Source: Ferruginibacter sp.
GTDB lineage: Bacteria; Bacteroidota; Bacteroidia; Chitinophagales; Chitinophagaceae
NCBI RefSeq assembly: GCF_028288465.1
Contig: NZ_JAQBNR010000022.1
Location: forward strand, 62,001 to 126,000
Direction of reading: 5' to 3'
Length of the DNA stretch: 64,000 nucleotides
Shown here piece by piece: positions 17,498 through 27,432 of the stretch. Position 1 is the stretch's first letter. Each line of letters starts with the position of its first letter. The translations under genes and the position numbers were made by a program. The notes beneath the pieces are model-generated. The model had not been told where the DNA came from. It ran no database searches and was given only the letters and a program-made list of their open reading frames with translations.

Positions 17498-17537
17498 AAA
17501 AGGGCGTTGGTAAAATGCTGATGCTCTTTTATAAAAA
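17498..17537 (+). terminator. Probable hairpin terminator after ssb
   Basis: AAAAGGGC (17498-17505) pairs with GCTCTTTT (17523-17530) with one G-T pair; a T/A-rich run follows. It lies 10 nt after the ssb stop codon. Confidence 0.45.
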
Positions 17538-17567
17538 AATTATTTTCAAAATTTAAAATCAACAATC

Positions 17568-18632
17568 ATGGCACACAATTTAAATTTCAACGAACTAACT
17601 GGCAAACACAGTTTCTTTTCAGTAAAGGAAAAAGCCTGGCATGACCTGGGGCAAATAGTAGAGGGATACCCAACCAGTGCAGAGGCACTAAAATTTGCAG
17701 GGCTTGATTATACCGTAGCCAAAAGAAAACTGTTTACGTTTGATAACGAAAACGAAGCAGCCAATGAAGACGTCGAAATAAAGATTCCAGAAATAGAAGT
17801 TCCCAATTATTTTGCAACCATCCGTACCGACAATGAAACAGTTTTAGGTGTGGTGGGTAAAGATTATGAAGTGGTACAAAATATTGATGCGTTCAGTTTT
17901 TTTGATGCTATTGTTGGCGGTGATGGCATACAATATGAAACCGCAGGCGTGTTGGGCAAAGGAGAAAGAATTTTCATTACTGCTAAATTGCCCAATTACA
18001 TCAAAGTAGGGAATGATGATTTGATTGAGCAGTATTTATTTTTAACTACTTCCCACGATGGCGGCGGCAGTATTACCGCAGCGTTTACTCCCGTTAGGAT
18101 TGTCTGCAATAATACTTTAAATGCAGCCCTTCAAAACCATAGCAATGCTTTTAAAATAAGGCATACCGCCAATGCAAAAGAGCGCTTAGAAGAAGCCCAC
18201 AAACTAATGGGCATTACAAACAATTTAAGTATCCAGTTAGAAGGTGTTTTTAATCAATGGGCTAAAATTCGTATTACAGACCCCGAAGTAAAAAAACTGA
18301 TTCAAATGGCTTTAGTACCTAACAAAGAAGTGTTGCAAAATGTACAGGCTGGTAAAGATGATGAATTATCCACCTGTTTTAAAAACATGACCGATGCCGC
18401 TTTTGAATATGCTATGACAAATGAAACGCAACAATTAGAAACTACTAAAGGCAGTTTGTTTGGTGCTTACAACGCCGTTACGGGATATTTTCAAAATGTA
18501 AGGATTTACAAAAATGAAGAAGCAAAACTTAAATCCTTACTGTTTGGTGGTACCGGACAATTGAGGACACAAAAAGCATTTCAACTTTGTGAGAGTTTTG
18601 CAAAGGCTGAGGTAATGGAATTTTACAATTAA
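17568..18632 (+). CDS. DUF932 phage/plasmid-like protein
   Basis: A 354-residue soluble protein of the DUF932 (TIGR03299) type. Family marks are the start with WHDLGQ, YPTSAEAL, a central VVGKDYEVVQN and DGIQYETAGVLGKGERIFITAKLP, then TTSHDGGGSITAAFTPVRIVCNNTL. Such genes are carried by phages, plasmids and integrative elements; the biochemical role is not known. It follows ssb by 79 nt. A terminator hairpin and then the group II intron follow it. Confidence 0.85.
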   Translation: MAHNLNFNELTGKHSFFSVKEKAWHDLGQIVEGYPTSAEALKFAGLDYTVAKRKLFTFDNENEAANEDVEIKIPEIEVPNYFATIRTDNETVLGVVGKDYEVVQNIDAFSFFDAIVGGDGIQYETAGVLGKGERIFITAKLPNYIKVGNDDLIEQYLFLTTSHDGGGSITAAFTPVRIVCNNTLNAALQNHSNAFKIRHTANAKERLEEAHKLMGITNNLSIQLEGVFNQWAKIRITDPEVKKLIQMALVPNKEVLQNVQAGKDDELSTCFKNMTDAAFEYAMTNETQQLETTKGSLFGAYNAVTGYFQNVRIYKNEEAKLKSLLFGGTGQLRTQKAFQLCESFAKAEVMEFYN

Positions 18633-18639
18633 GATTTTT

Positions 18640-18670
18640 AAGGGGCAAACAAAAAAGTTTGCCCCTTATT
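18640..18670 (+). terminator. Hairpin terminator after the DUF932 gene
   Basis: A perfect 11-bp stem, AAGGGGCAAAC (18640-18650) with GTTTGCCCCTT (18657-18667), and a 6-A loop, 7 nt after the stop codon. The following T-run is short. Confidence 0.65.
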
Positions 18671-18685
18671 CTATCAGATTGTTAA

Positions 18686-20640
18686 ATCGAGTAGGAAGCG
18701 TAGGATTATTTCCTACGCTGTCCTCTCACACCACCGTACGTGCCTTTCTGGCATACGGCGGTTTGTTAGAATAATGATAACTGCGTTTTCTTTAGCCAGA
18801 TATAAGTGTTAAGAAAACCATCGTAGCCCTTCTTTTGAAAATATTCATTTGTGAGGCTGCGCTGTAATACAGGACTGATTGCAGTACGGATAAATCCTCT
18901 GCTGAATGACCATTGGTATGCTTTATTTGCAGGTATGCCAAGCTTTCTCAGGTTATATGCTTTTGTCTTTCGCTTCTTCCATTGCTTCCACTTACATATT
19001 CTGAGCCGCATGCGAACATATTGATCCAATCCTCTCATTAGATGCTTTGCAGTATCTGTAGCAAAGTAATTAACCCATCCTCTGATCAGTAAGGTGAGTT
19101 TGCTTATTCTTGCTTCCTCTGATAGTGCATTGCTCCGTTTCGTTATTTCCTTGCATTTTGTTTTAAGCCTTTCTATACTTCTGTTCGCAATCCGAACCAG
19201 CCATTTCCTTTTGTATTGATAAAAGGAAAAACCCAACAGATTACTCTGGTGGGGACGGCTAATCTTACTCTTTTCTCTGTTTACTTTCAACTGAAGTCTT
19301 CGTTCAATAAAATTCATGACATTCACTTTGACCCGTTCTGCTGAAGCTTTGCTTGAAACGTAAATACTAATATCATCTGTATACCTAACGTAGCTGAGCC
19401 CACGCTTTTCCAACTCCTTATCCAATTCATCTAATACAATGTTGGATAGTAGCGGACTTAATGGACTTCCTTGCGGAGTACCTTTAGTCCGTTGGCTAGA
19501 TACTCCTCCTTCCATAATACCACTTGTAAGGTATGCCCTCATTAATTTTAGTGTACGCTTGTCTGCAATTTTTCTGCTTAACAAGGCCATCAGCCTATCA
19601 TGGTTTACATGATCGAAAAACTTTTCTAAGTCCAGTTCTATAACCAATGCCTTGCTGTTGTTTAAATACTCCTGTGCCTGTAGCACCGCCTGATGAGCAT
19701 TCTGACCAGGACGGAACCCATAGCTTTGTTTAGAGAAAAAGGGTTCGTAATAACCTTGCATCCAATGGGCAATTGACTGTTGTATCAGCCTGTCCACAAC
19801 AGTTGGTATCCCCAACATTCTCTTTCCTCCCTGTGGCTTTGGTATCTCTACCTTCCGCACAGGGGCTGGCCTGTAGGTTCCTTCCAAAATACCGGCACGC
19901 AAACTTTGCCAGTTAGCGTTGATGTATGCATTGAGTTCATCAGTTTGCATTCCATCTATACCGCCGGCACCTTTGTTTGAAACAACCTTTACCAAGGCTT
20001 TTTCAATGTTGCGTCTGTCCAGAATTTCTTCAAGCATGCTACATTTTTTTTTTCGCATGGCGTCTCTCTTACGGGAATGCATCATTTGGCTCAGCTCTGT
20101 CTGTACTTTCTTTCAGCTTCCGGCTTATCCCGGTACAGTAGTTCTCTAACGTGTTTCTGCTTTCATCGCTTCAATGATAAATCCTTGTAAAATACCGCCG
20201 GTTCTAACATTCAGCCCTTCAGTTTGTCTGTGAGACTTCCCCGGTTTTACGGAGCTCGTTTCCTTCCTACTATGGCCTCTGCTGACTTCTTATTGTACCG
20301 TATTCATATTACTATGAACCGTTGCCGCTTTGGGATTCGCTCATCCCGCTGCCAACTGTACCGTAAGATCTCCCAGAGTAAGTTAGTTCGCTTTCCTCCC
20401 ATGTGCCCGCTGCATCTACGTTCACAGCCTCCGTATAGTGTTGGACTTTTGCTTGTTGCGCAGCATTGTCCGGCTGTACCCGCCTCATATGCAGTTTCTG
20501 TTCGTCAGGCCGGGAATTTGCCTCAGGCTTCCTTCAGATTCCACCTCACGGTGGACACCCTTGCCTTTTTAGCTAACGCTTCCCACTATCAAGTGCGTTC
20601 GGGACTTACACCCTATAGTGAACTGACATGTCTGGCGCAC
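18686..20640 (-). mobile_element. Group II intron (class C-like) on the minus strand
   Basis: The minus-strand RNA would start at GTGCGCC (20640) and continue with GGTGTAAGTCCC-type domain I sequence. Near the other end lies a domain V hairpin (18731-18761) with CCGTATGCC-AGAA-GGCACGTACGG, then a domain VI helix (AGCGTAGG...CCTACGCT) and the end CTACTCGAT at 18686. The reverse transcriptase lies inside. Immediately upstream of the 5' end is a 12-bp hairpin (20648-20677), the kind of site group IIC introns use. The intron separates the DUF932 gene from the radC remnant. Boundaries are estimated from consensus ends. Confidence 0.75.
18766..20085 (-). CDS. ltrA: Group II intron reverse transcriptase/maturase
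   Basis: The 439-residue product has the RT palm motifs in order: KGAGGIDGM, RPAPVRKVEIPKPQGGKR, the SYGFRPGQNAHQA block, the ELDLEKFFDHVNH catalytic Asp motif, GTPQGSPLSPLLSN, and RYTDDISIYV. The last is normally Y-A-D-D; here it is Y-T-D-D, with both Asp residues kept. A maturase domain X (about 320-390, with RGWVNYF) follows, and there is no HNH endonuclease domain. It splices and helps retrotransposition of the intron it sits in. The frame looks intact. Confidence 0.9.
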   Translation of the reverse strand: MMHSRKRDAMRKKKCSMLEEILDRRNIEKALVKVVSNKGAGGIDGMQTDELNAYINANWQSLRAGILEGTYRPAPVRKVEIPKPQGGKRMLGIPTVVDRLIQQSIAHWMQGYYEPFFSKQSYGFRPGQNAHQAVLQAQEYLNNSKALVIELDLEKFFDHVNHDRLMALLSRKIADKRTLKLMRAYLTSGIMEGGVSSQRTKGTPQGSPLSPLLSNIVLDELDKELEKRGLSYVRYTDDISIYVSSKASAERVKVNVMNFIERRLQLKVNREKSKISRPHQSNLLGFSFYQYKRKWLVRIANRSIERLKTKCKEITKRSNALSEEARISKLTLLIRGWVNYFATDTAKHLMRGLDQYVRMRLRICKWKQWKKRKTKAYNLRKLGIPANKAYQWSFSRGFIRTAISPVLQRSLTNEYFQKKGYDGFLNTYIWLKKTQLSLF

Positions 20641-20647
20641 ACCTGGA

Positions 20648-20677
20648 AACGAGCCACGCTTGAGGGCGTGGCTCGTT
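20648..20677. terminator. Hairpin at the 5' exon side of the intron
   Basis: AACGAGCCACGC (20648-20659) pairs perfectly with GCGTGGCTCGTT (20666-20677) across a 6-nt loop. It lies 7 bp from the intron 5' end on the minus strand. It resembles a terminator stem and is probably the target structure used for insertion. A T-run is lacking on the plus strand. Confidence 0.5.
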
Positions 20678-20922
20678 GGCTTAATGCAATATTTTACGAT
20701 AAAAATTAATTGAGTTTATTTTAAAATACCGTAGGATATTTTAAAGGGAATTGTATTTTTTTCTTCATTAATTCTCCCACAAAGTTCGCCATTTGTCTCC
20801 GTGGCGGCAATGAAATTCCGGCATAAACCGCTGCGCTATATATTCCGTTGCTTCCTTGCCTTGGTCGCCAAAAGGCGGTGATAGTTCCATAATTAATTTT
20901 TAAATCTTTAAAATGAAATATT

Positions 20923-21392
20923 ATGGAACAGCTAATGAATTTATCAGTATTGAACATGGTGTCAGAAGTTGAATTGGTTTACAAAAACAAAATAAAACCA
21001 TCTGAAAGACCATTAGTAAAATCCTCCAAAGAATGTTATGAGTTACTAAGATTAACCTGGGATGAAAACAAGATTGAATTTGTAGAACAGTTTAAAGTTT
21101 TTAATGAACCGGGCTCAAAGAGTTTTAGGGATTTATGAGTTATCAACCGGAGGAGTTGCAGGTACAGTGGCAGACCCTAAATTGGTTTTTACAGCGGCTT
21201 TAAAAGCGAATGCCTGCAACATAATATTATCTCATAATCATCCCTCTGGCAACCTTTAAACCAAGCAGAGCAGATGAAGAATTGACAAAGAAGATTGCAA
21301 CTGGTGGAATGAATCTTGAAATAAAGGTGATAGATCACATCATCGTTACTAGTGAAGGGTATTATTCTTTTGCTGATGAGGGGTTGCTTTAG
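20923..21392 (+). pseudogene. radC-like JAB-domain gene with two frameshifts
   Basis: The first frame (20923-21138) starts MEQLMNLSVL and reaches FKVFN. The homologous continuation NRAQRVLGIYELSTGGV, then SHNHPSGNL (metal-binding His motif of the JAB/MPN fold), lies in the +1 frame. The end PSRADEELTKKIA...EGYYSFADEGLL lies in the +2 frame after a second slip in CTTTAAA near 21257. The total matches a short RadC protein of about 155 residues. RadC-like genes next to ssb and DUF932 are part of many Bacteroidota mobile elements. As sequenced, no full protein is made. Confidence 0.8.
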
Positions 21393-21403
21393 CCCCTTTT
21401 TTA
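21379..21403 (+). terminator. Terminator after radC remnant
   Basis: AGGGG (21379-21383) pairs with CCCCT (21393-21397), extended by weaker inner pairs, and a run of T follows. It overlaps the last codons of the radC remnant. Confidence 0.55.
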
Positions 21404-21537
21404 TTTCTCAAATAAGTTTATTCTTAAATTCACACTATTTAGTAAAATAGAATTCATGGGCTTTTCATAACTATCAATGTTTTTGTATAGTCTATACTAT
21501 GCTGAGATTTCTATAATTCTAAGCCGTACACAATTGT

Positions 21538-21545
21538 TATCTTTG
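21538..21545 (+). promoter_or_regulatory. Candidate -7 element for the chitinase gene
   Basis: TATCTTTG matches the TAnnTTTG consensus, 93 nt upstream of the ATG at 21638. A TTTC about 25 nt before it is a weak -33 candidate. Confidence 0.3.
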
Positions 21546-21637
21546 ACACTGCCAATTGAATCCGGTAAAGGCTTTTGTTATATAAATTTTCAATTTAGTC
21601 AGGAGCAAAAATTATTTTCTTAATAAGGCTTACTCGA

Positions 21638-22529
21638 ATGAAAAATATTGTACCCATTTCTTTTTTTCTCCTACTCCTTTCGCAATTATGCTATGGGCAA
21701 ATAACAGTATTGCCAAAGCCTCTAAAAGAGTTTGTAAATAAGAAAATTACTGCTCCAAAAATCACCAGGTATCTTACTGAAAAAAAATGGAATCAATTGT
21801 TTCCAAAAAGATATGGCATAGGACAAAAAGATTCTATTTCAAATAATCCGGATTTCTATTCTTATAAAACATTTGTACAGGCATCCAAATTATTTCCTTC
21901 TTTTCTTTCTGATGGTAATGATACAATTCAAAAAAGAGAACTATCAGCCTTTCTGGCAAATATAGCCCAGGAAACCAGCGGAGGCTGGGATGATGCGCCG
22001 GGAGGTTATTTTAAATGGGGTCTGTATTTTTTAGAAGAAACCAACGCTGGTATTAAAAACCAATACAACGATACATCAAAGAAGAATTATCCAGCCATTG
22101 AAGGGAAGTTTTATTATGGCAGAGGCCCCAAACAATTAACCTGGAATTATAATTACGGCCAGTTTAGCGAAGCATGGTTTGGCAGCAAGGATACATTGCT
22201 TTTACATCCGGAGTTATTGTCAAAAGATCCACTGTTATCATTTGCATCCGCTTTATGGTTTTGGATGACACCTCAATTTTCCAAAACCTTCCTGTCACGA
22301 TATACTCACCGGAACATGGGCTCCCACGCCAGATGATATTGAAAAAGGCAGACTTCCGGGCTTTGGTGCCACAGTAAATGTTATCAATGGAGGGGTAGAA
22401 TGTGGCAGTGGCACTGATATTCCAAAGACTAATTACCGGTACCAGTATTACCTGTATTTCTGTAAATACTTCCAGGTATCACCGGGAGACAATATTAATT
22501 GCGCTGGTCAAAAGCCTTTTGGGCAATAG
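21638..22529 (+). pseudogene. GH19 chitinase with one-base frameshift
   Basis: A signal peptide (about residues 1-20) is followed by a glycoside hydrolase family 19 domain: ANIAQETSGGWDD with the catalytic Glu, YYGRGPKQLTWNYNY and LWFWMTPQ. After the Ser-Lys at 22280-22285 the expected continuation PSCHDILTGTWAPTPDDIEKG...VINGGVECGSG is found one base later, to a stop at 22529. The cause is one extra A in CCAAAACC (22283-22286). With that base removed the gene would encode a complete secreted chitinase of about 296 residues that cleaves chitin. Such an error in a homopolymer could be real or a sequencing slip. Confidence 0.85.
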
Positions 22530-22609
22530 TGCCAATTTAATCCGGACGGAGATTATGCCTTTTTTACAATATATTTGCCTTACTGAAAAAATTAACCGCC
22601 ATATCATTT

Positions 22610-22966
22610 TTGCTGATTTTTCTGTGTGCCAATATAGAATTAGGACAGCTATTGAAATTACCGGCTTTAATTCATCATTACTTAGAACACGAAGAAGACG
22701 ATGCCGGAATTTCTTTTGTCAGTTTCTTGCACAAACATTATGATGAAGAAAAATCCCATTCATCTGCTAACAATGAACATGAAAAACTTCCATTCAAATC
22801 TCATGACTTAGGATTTTCACAAGCCACTTTTATTTTTCAAACGCCAGTTGGGTTTGAATTACAAGTAGACAAGACAGTTATAATTAAAGAAAATATTAGT
22901 TATTCAACTCCTTTTTATTCACCTTCTCTTCTATCCAGAATTTGGCAACCGCCGAAGTCCTGTTAA
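22610..22966 (+). CDS. Small His/Glu-rich protein preceding the efflux pump
   Basis: The frame from the TTG at 22610 encodes 118 residues, but reading further upstream gives LKKLTAISFLLIFLCANIELGQLLKLP, a typical signal peptide, so the real start is probably near the CTG at 22583. The mature part has LIHHYLEHEEDD, FVSFLHKHYDEEKSH, then HEKLPFKSHD and a C-terminal IWQPPKSC. I recognise this as the small exported protein often found just before CusA-type pumps in Bacteroidota. It probably binds metal in the periplasm. Its name and function are not established. Confidence 0.6.
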   Translation: MLIFLCANIELGQLLKLPALIHHYLEHEEDDAGISFVSFLHKHYDEEKSHSSANNEHEKLPFKSHDLGFSQATFIFQTPVGFELQVDKTVIIKENISYSTPFYSPSLLSRIWQPPKSC

Positions 22967-22985
22967 TCATTTCTTTTTTGCTGTT

Positions 22986-23010
22986 GCATAAAGCCAATGT
23001 TGCTTTATGC
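22986..23010 (+). other. Hairpin before the RND pump gene
   Basis: GCATAAAG (22986-22993) pairs with CTTTATGC (23003-23010) across a 9-nt loop. It sits between the small His-rich gene and the pump gene. It could be a weak terminator or a partial attenuator. No T-run follows. Confidence 0.3.
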
Positions 23011-23072
23011 CTGTTGTGCTTACTGTATAAGTGACCACTGCATTATTTATTGATGATTAACAAGACAGAACT

Positions 23073-26000
23073 ATGCTTAATAAAATCATTGAGTTTTCTA
23101 TTAAGAATAAACTCATTATCGGCCTTTTTATAATTGGCCTTATTGGCTATGGCAGTTACCAGGTAACCAAACTGCCTATTGATGCCGTGCCGGATATTAC
23201 GGATAACCAGGTACAGGTAATTACAATAGCTCCTGCATTGGGTGCGCCTGATATAGAACGTTTAATTACGTTTCCCATAGAGCAGGTCAATAACAGTATT
23301 CCGGGCTTAAAAGAAATCAGGAGTTTTTCACGCTTTGGCTTATCAGTGGTGACCATCGTTTTCGATGATGCAACTGATGTGTATTGGGCAAGGCAGCAGG
23401 TATCTGAGCGGTTGCAACGGGCAAAGGAACAAATCCCACAGGGATTTGGCACACCCGAGCTGGCCCCCGTTACCACAGGGCTTGGTGAAATTTACCAATA
23501 TACGGTTCGGCCAAAGAAGGGATACGAAAATAAATATACTGCAATGGAATTACGTACGATCCAGGATTGGATTGTACGCAGGCAGTTGTTAGGCGTTAAG
23601 GGTGTTGCAGAAGTGAGCAGTCTTGGTGGTTATCTTAAACAATATGAAATTGCTGTTGACCCTGCAAAACTTAAATCGGCAAATATTACCATCAAGGATG
23701 TGTTCAGTGCTTTAGAAGATAATAATCAAAACACTGGTGGTGCCTATATTGAAAAAGGCCCTACCGTTTTATTTATCCGCAGCGAGGGTCTGGTAGGTTC
23801 CTTTGATGATATCAATAATATTGTGGTGAAAAACCTTGCTGATGGAGCCCCTGTTTTAATCCGTGATATAGCCGAAGTAAGATTGGGCAGTGCAACAAGA
23901 TATGGTGCAATGACCTACAATGGCATGGAAGAAGTTTCTGGTGCAGTGGTAATGATGTTGAAAGGCGCTAACAGCAATGAAGTAATTAAGAACATTAAAG
24001 AAAGCATTGTACAAATACAGAAGACCTTACCTGAAGGAGTAATGATAGATCCTTTTCTTGACCGGACTAAAATGGTTAACAATTCCATTAGTACGGTTAC
24101 AAGAAATTTAATGGAAGGCGCATTGATTGTAATATTTGTGCTGGTACTGTTTTTAGGGAATTTTCGTGCAGGGTTATTAGTGGCTTCGGTAATTCCATTG
24201 GCACTGTTATTTGCCATTATAATGATGAATTTATTTGGCGTAAGTGGCAACCTGATGAGTTTAGGCGCATTGGATTTTGGGTTAATTGTGGATGGTGCTG
24301 TCATCATTGTGGAGGCTGTGATGCACCAGTTAACACACAGCAAAAAATTTAACAGCATCAATAAATTGTCGCAGTCAGATATGGAAGGAGAAGTAAAACA
24401 CTCAGCCACCCGAATGATGAACAGTGCAGTGTTTGGGCAAATAATTATTCTCATTGTCTATTTACCCATTTTTACCTTACAAGGCATCGAAGGAAAAATG
24501 TTTAAACCAATGGCACAAACCGTTGCATTTGCGTTGATGGGTGCATTCATTCTTTCACTCACCTATATCCCCATGATGAGCGCATTATTTCTCAGTAAAA
24601 AGGTTTCGCATAAAAGAACTTTTTCTGATAAAATGATGGGCAGACTAGAACGTATTTATCAACATACTTTAGAAAAGATCTTGCGAATACCAAAGACAGT
24701 TATAGCGTCAGTTATAGTATTGTTTGCCGTTTCAGTTTTTATTTTATTTCAATTGGGTGGAGAATTTATTCCTGCATTGCCCGAAGGTGATTATGCTGTG
24801 GAAACAAGGGTTTTACCAGGAAGTAACCTAAATACTTCCATTGAGGCAGTATCGAAAGGGTCAAGAATCATTTTGGAAAAATTTCCCGAAGTGGAAAAGA
24901 TAGTGGGCAAAACAGGTAGCAGTGAAGTACCTACCGATCCCATGCCCATTGATGCCACAGATATGATGATTATCCTGAAAGACAAAAGCCAATGGACATC
25001 AGCAAAAAGTTATGAAGAACTGGAAGCCAAAATGAGTACAGCACTTGAAGCAGTTCCTGGTGTAACATTCGGTTTTCAATATCCCGTAGCAATGCGGTTC
25101 AATGAACTAATATCCGGTGCAAGGCAGGATGTGGTTTGTAAAATATTTGGAGAGAACTTAGATACGCTTGCTTTGTATGCAAATAAACTAGGCAACATCT
25201 GCAATACCGTAAAAGGCAGTAGCGGTTTATATGTTGAAGCAGTAACAGGGATGCCACAAATCGTTATTCAATACAACCGGCCTGTAATTGCTCAATACGG
25301 GTTAAAGATCAGTGATATTAATAAAGTGGTAAATACCGCTTTTGCAGGACAAAGCAGTGGTATGGTATATGAAGGAGAAAAGCGTTTTGACTTAGTGGTA
25401 AGGTTAACTGCTGAAAAAAGAAAAGGATTAGAAGATGTTCAAAATCTTTTAATTCCAACGCCAAAGGGAACTCAGATTCCTTTATACCAGGTAGCCAAAG
25501 TAGAAATCATTGAAGGGCCAAATCAAATACAAAGAGAAAATGCCCAGCGAAGAATTATAGTTGGCTTTAACGTAAGGGGTAGAGATATACAAAACATGGT
25601 AAAAGAGTTACAGTTGAAAGCAGAGCAACAGATGAAACTACCACCCGGATATTATATTACTTATGGCGGTGCATTTGAAAACTTAGTTGCTGCAAAAAAA
25701 AGGCTAGGCATTGCAGTGCCCGTTTCCCTATTGCTGATTTTCCTGATGTTATATTTTGCTTTTAATTCTGTTAAGCAAGGGTTGCTTATTTACTCAGCCA
25801 TTCCGCTTTCTGCTATTGGCGGCATATTAGCATTAGCCACCCGTGGCATTCCATTCAGCATTTCTGCAGGTGTGGGTTTTATAGCTTTGTTTGGCGTGGC
25901 GGTGCTCAATGGAATTGTACTGGTAGCAGAATTTAACCGTTTAAAGAGCGAAGGCACAAAAGATTTAAAGCGCATAGTTACACAGGGTACAAAAATTCGT

Positions 26001-27425
26001 TTGCGACCTGTATTGATGACAGCATTTGTAGCCTCGCTGGGCTTTCTGCCAATGGCACTAAGTACCGGAGAAGGTGCAGAAGTGCAACGGCCATTGGCAA
26101 CTGTTGTAATTGGCGGACTATTAATAGCCACCCTTCTTACCTTATTTGTTTTACCAATTTTATACATCATGTTTGAAAAAGGAATTTCATTAAAAACCCA
26201 AAAGCCAGTTGTAGCTATCATTATTTTATTTGCAATGTTGTTTTCAGTTGAAAAGACAAATGCACAAACGCCTATTACTTTATATTCTGCAACTGATACG
26301 GCTATAAAAAATAACCTGTCAGTGAAAAATGAGCGGTTTAGGGCGGAGTACCAGCAGAAATTAATAAAGACTGCAAAGGTGATCCCTCCCACCAATGTGT
26401 TTGGAGAGTTTGGACAAATGAATAGTTTTTATCTTGATACCAAAGCAGGTATTTCACAAACCATCAGTTTTCCGAAAGTGTATGCCACTCAGAAAACATT
26501 GCTGAGTGAAGAATGGAAAAGCAGTGTATTGAATGTTGGTATGAAAGAAGCGATATTGAAAAAACAAGTGGCACAGGTTTACTACAATTTGTTGTATGTA
26601 CAGGAAAAGAAAAAACTCCTGCAAAAAAACGACAGCTTGTTTGCTGAATTTTTAAGTAAAGCCACCCTTCGTTTCAATAAAGGCGAAAGCAATGTGTTGG
26701 AAAAAGCAACTGCTGAAAATCAACGTGGGCAAATAGGGTTACAGCTTTCTCAATTGCAACAGGATATGGAGTTACTTCAAATTCAATTTCAATTATTGTT
26801 GAATACGGATATCATTTTTATTCCTGATGAAAAGGAATTTAAAATAAATACCATTCCCAATGCTGACACTTCCATACTACAGGTATATCCTGCTCTGCAA
26901 TATTTGAAACAACAACAACAGATTGCAGCAGCAGCAACACAAGTGGAAAAATCAAAGCTATTGCCTGATATTACATTTGGCTATAACATCATGGGGATGA
27001 AAGGTACTGGCGCAAACAATAAAACTTACAACAGCGTACCACAGTTTCAGTCGGTGCAGGTTGGGCTGGGCATACCGATCTTTACAAACGGCCAAAAGGC
27101 AAAAATCAATGCAGCAAAAGCAAATGAAGCTATCGTTGTAAATGAGTATGGAATAAACCTGAAAAACTTTGAAACTGCGTACAAGACTGCTGTAGCTCAG
27201 TATCAAAAATATACTGAAGCGATTAATTATTTTGAATCAACGGCTTTAAAAAATGCGGACCTTATTACCAGCACTGCCAACAAACAATTTTTAGGTGGCG
27301 ATATAAATTATTTAGAATGGGTGTTGTTAGTGAACCAGGCAGTAACTATTAAAAGCGATTACATAGAAGCAATAAAAAATAGAAATACAAGTATTGTAGA
27401 GATCAATTCTTTTATCACCAAATAA
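23073..27425 (+). CDS. CusA/CzcA-type heavy-metal RND pump fused to a TolC-like channel
   Basis: A 1450-residue fusion. Residues 1 to about 1040 are a heavy-metal RND transporter: AVPDITDNQVQV near the start, RND repeat helices with LDFGLIVDGAVI (about 399-410), a large periplasmic part, and the matching second-half helices. After a hydrophobic or signal-like stretch (about 1045-1065, ending EKTNAQ) comes an outer-membrane efflux protein-like region (about 1066-1450) of long coiled helices, as in CusC/TolC. Fusions of this kind occur in Bacteroidota. It would expel Cu(I), Ag(I) or divalent cations across both membranes, working with the CusB-like adaptor at 28695. Confidence 0.9.
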   Translation: MLNKIIEFSIKNKLIIGLFIIGLIGYGSYQVTKLPIDAVPDITDNQVQVITIAPALGAPDIERLITFPIEQVNNSIPGLKEIRSFSRFGLSVVTIVFDDATDVYWARQQVSERLQRAKEQIPQGFGTPELAPVTTGLGEIYQYTVRPKKGYENKYTAMELRTIQDWIVRRQLLGVKGVAEVSSLGGYLKQYEIAVDPAKLKSANITIKDVFSALEDNNQNTGGAYIEKGPTVLFIRSEGLVGSFDDINNIVVKNLADGAPVLIRDIAEVRLGSATRYGAMTYNGMEEVSGAVVMMLKGANSNEVIKNIKESIVQIQKTLPEGVMIDPFLDRTKMVNNSISTVTRNLMEGALIVIFVLVLFLGNFRAGLLVASVIPLALLFAIIMMNLFGVSGNLMSLGALDFGLIVDGAVIIVEAVMHQLTHSKKFNSINKLSQSDMEGEVKHSATRMMNSAVFGQIIILIVYLPIFTLQGIEGKMFKPMAQTVAFALMGAFILSLTYIPMMSALFLSKKVSHKRTFSDKMMGRLERIYQHTLEKILRIPKTVIASVIVLFAVSVFILFQLGGEFIPALPEGDYAVETRVLPGSNLNTSIEAVSKGSRIILEKFPEVEKIVGKTGSSEVPTDPMPIDATDMMIILKDKSQWTSAKSYEELEAKMSTALEAVPGVTFGFQYPVAMRFNELISGARQDVVCKIFGENLDTLALYANKLGNICNTVKGSSGLYVEAVTGMPQIVIQYNRPVIAQYGLKISDINKVVNTAFAGQSSGMVYEGEKRFDLVVRLTAEKRKGLEDVQNLLIPTPKGTQIPLYQVAKVEIIEGPNQIQRENAQRRIIVGFNVRGRDIQNMVKELQLKAEQQMKLPPGYYITYGGAFENLVAAKKRLGIAVPVSLLLIFLMLYFAFNSVKQGLLIYSAIPLSAIGGILALATRGIPFSISAGVGFIALFGVAVLNGIVLVAEFNRLKSEGTKDLKRIVTQGTKIRLRPVLMTAFVASLGFLPMALSTGEGAEVQRPLATVVIGGLLIATLLTLFVLPILYIMFEKGISLKTQKPVVAIIILFAMLFSVEKTNAQTPITLYSATDTAIKNNLSVKNERFRAEYQQKLIKTAKVIPPTNVFGEFGQMNSFYLDTKAGISQTISFPKVYATQKTLLSEEWKSSVLNVGMKEAILKKQVAQVYYNLLYVQEKKKLLQKNDSLFAEFLSKATLRFNKGESNVLEKATAENQRGQIGLQLSQLQQDMELLQIQFQLLLNTDIIFIPDEKEFKINTIPNADTSILQVYPALQYLKQQQQIAAAATQVEKSKLLPDITFGYNIMGMKGTGANNKTYNSVPQFQSVQVGLGIPIFTNGQKAKINAAKANEAIVVNEYGINLKNFETAYKTAVAQYQKYTEAINYFESTALKNADLITSTANKQFLGGDINYLEWVLLVNQAVTIKSDYIEAIKNRNTSIVEINSFITK

Positions 27426-27432
27426 TTATAAA

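Noticed and set aside
20224..20709. Open frame of 161 codons on the plus strand
   Set aside because: It is antisense to the structured part of the group II intron; RNA structure keeps both strands open. No domain is present.
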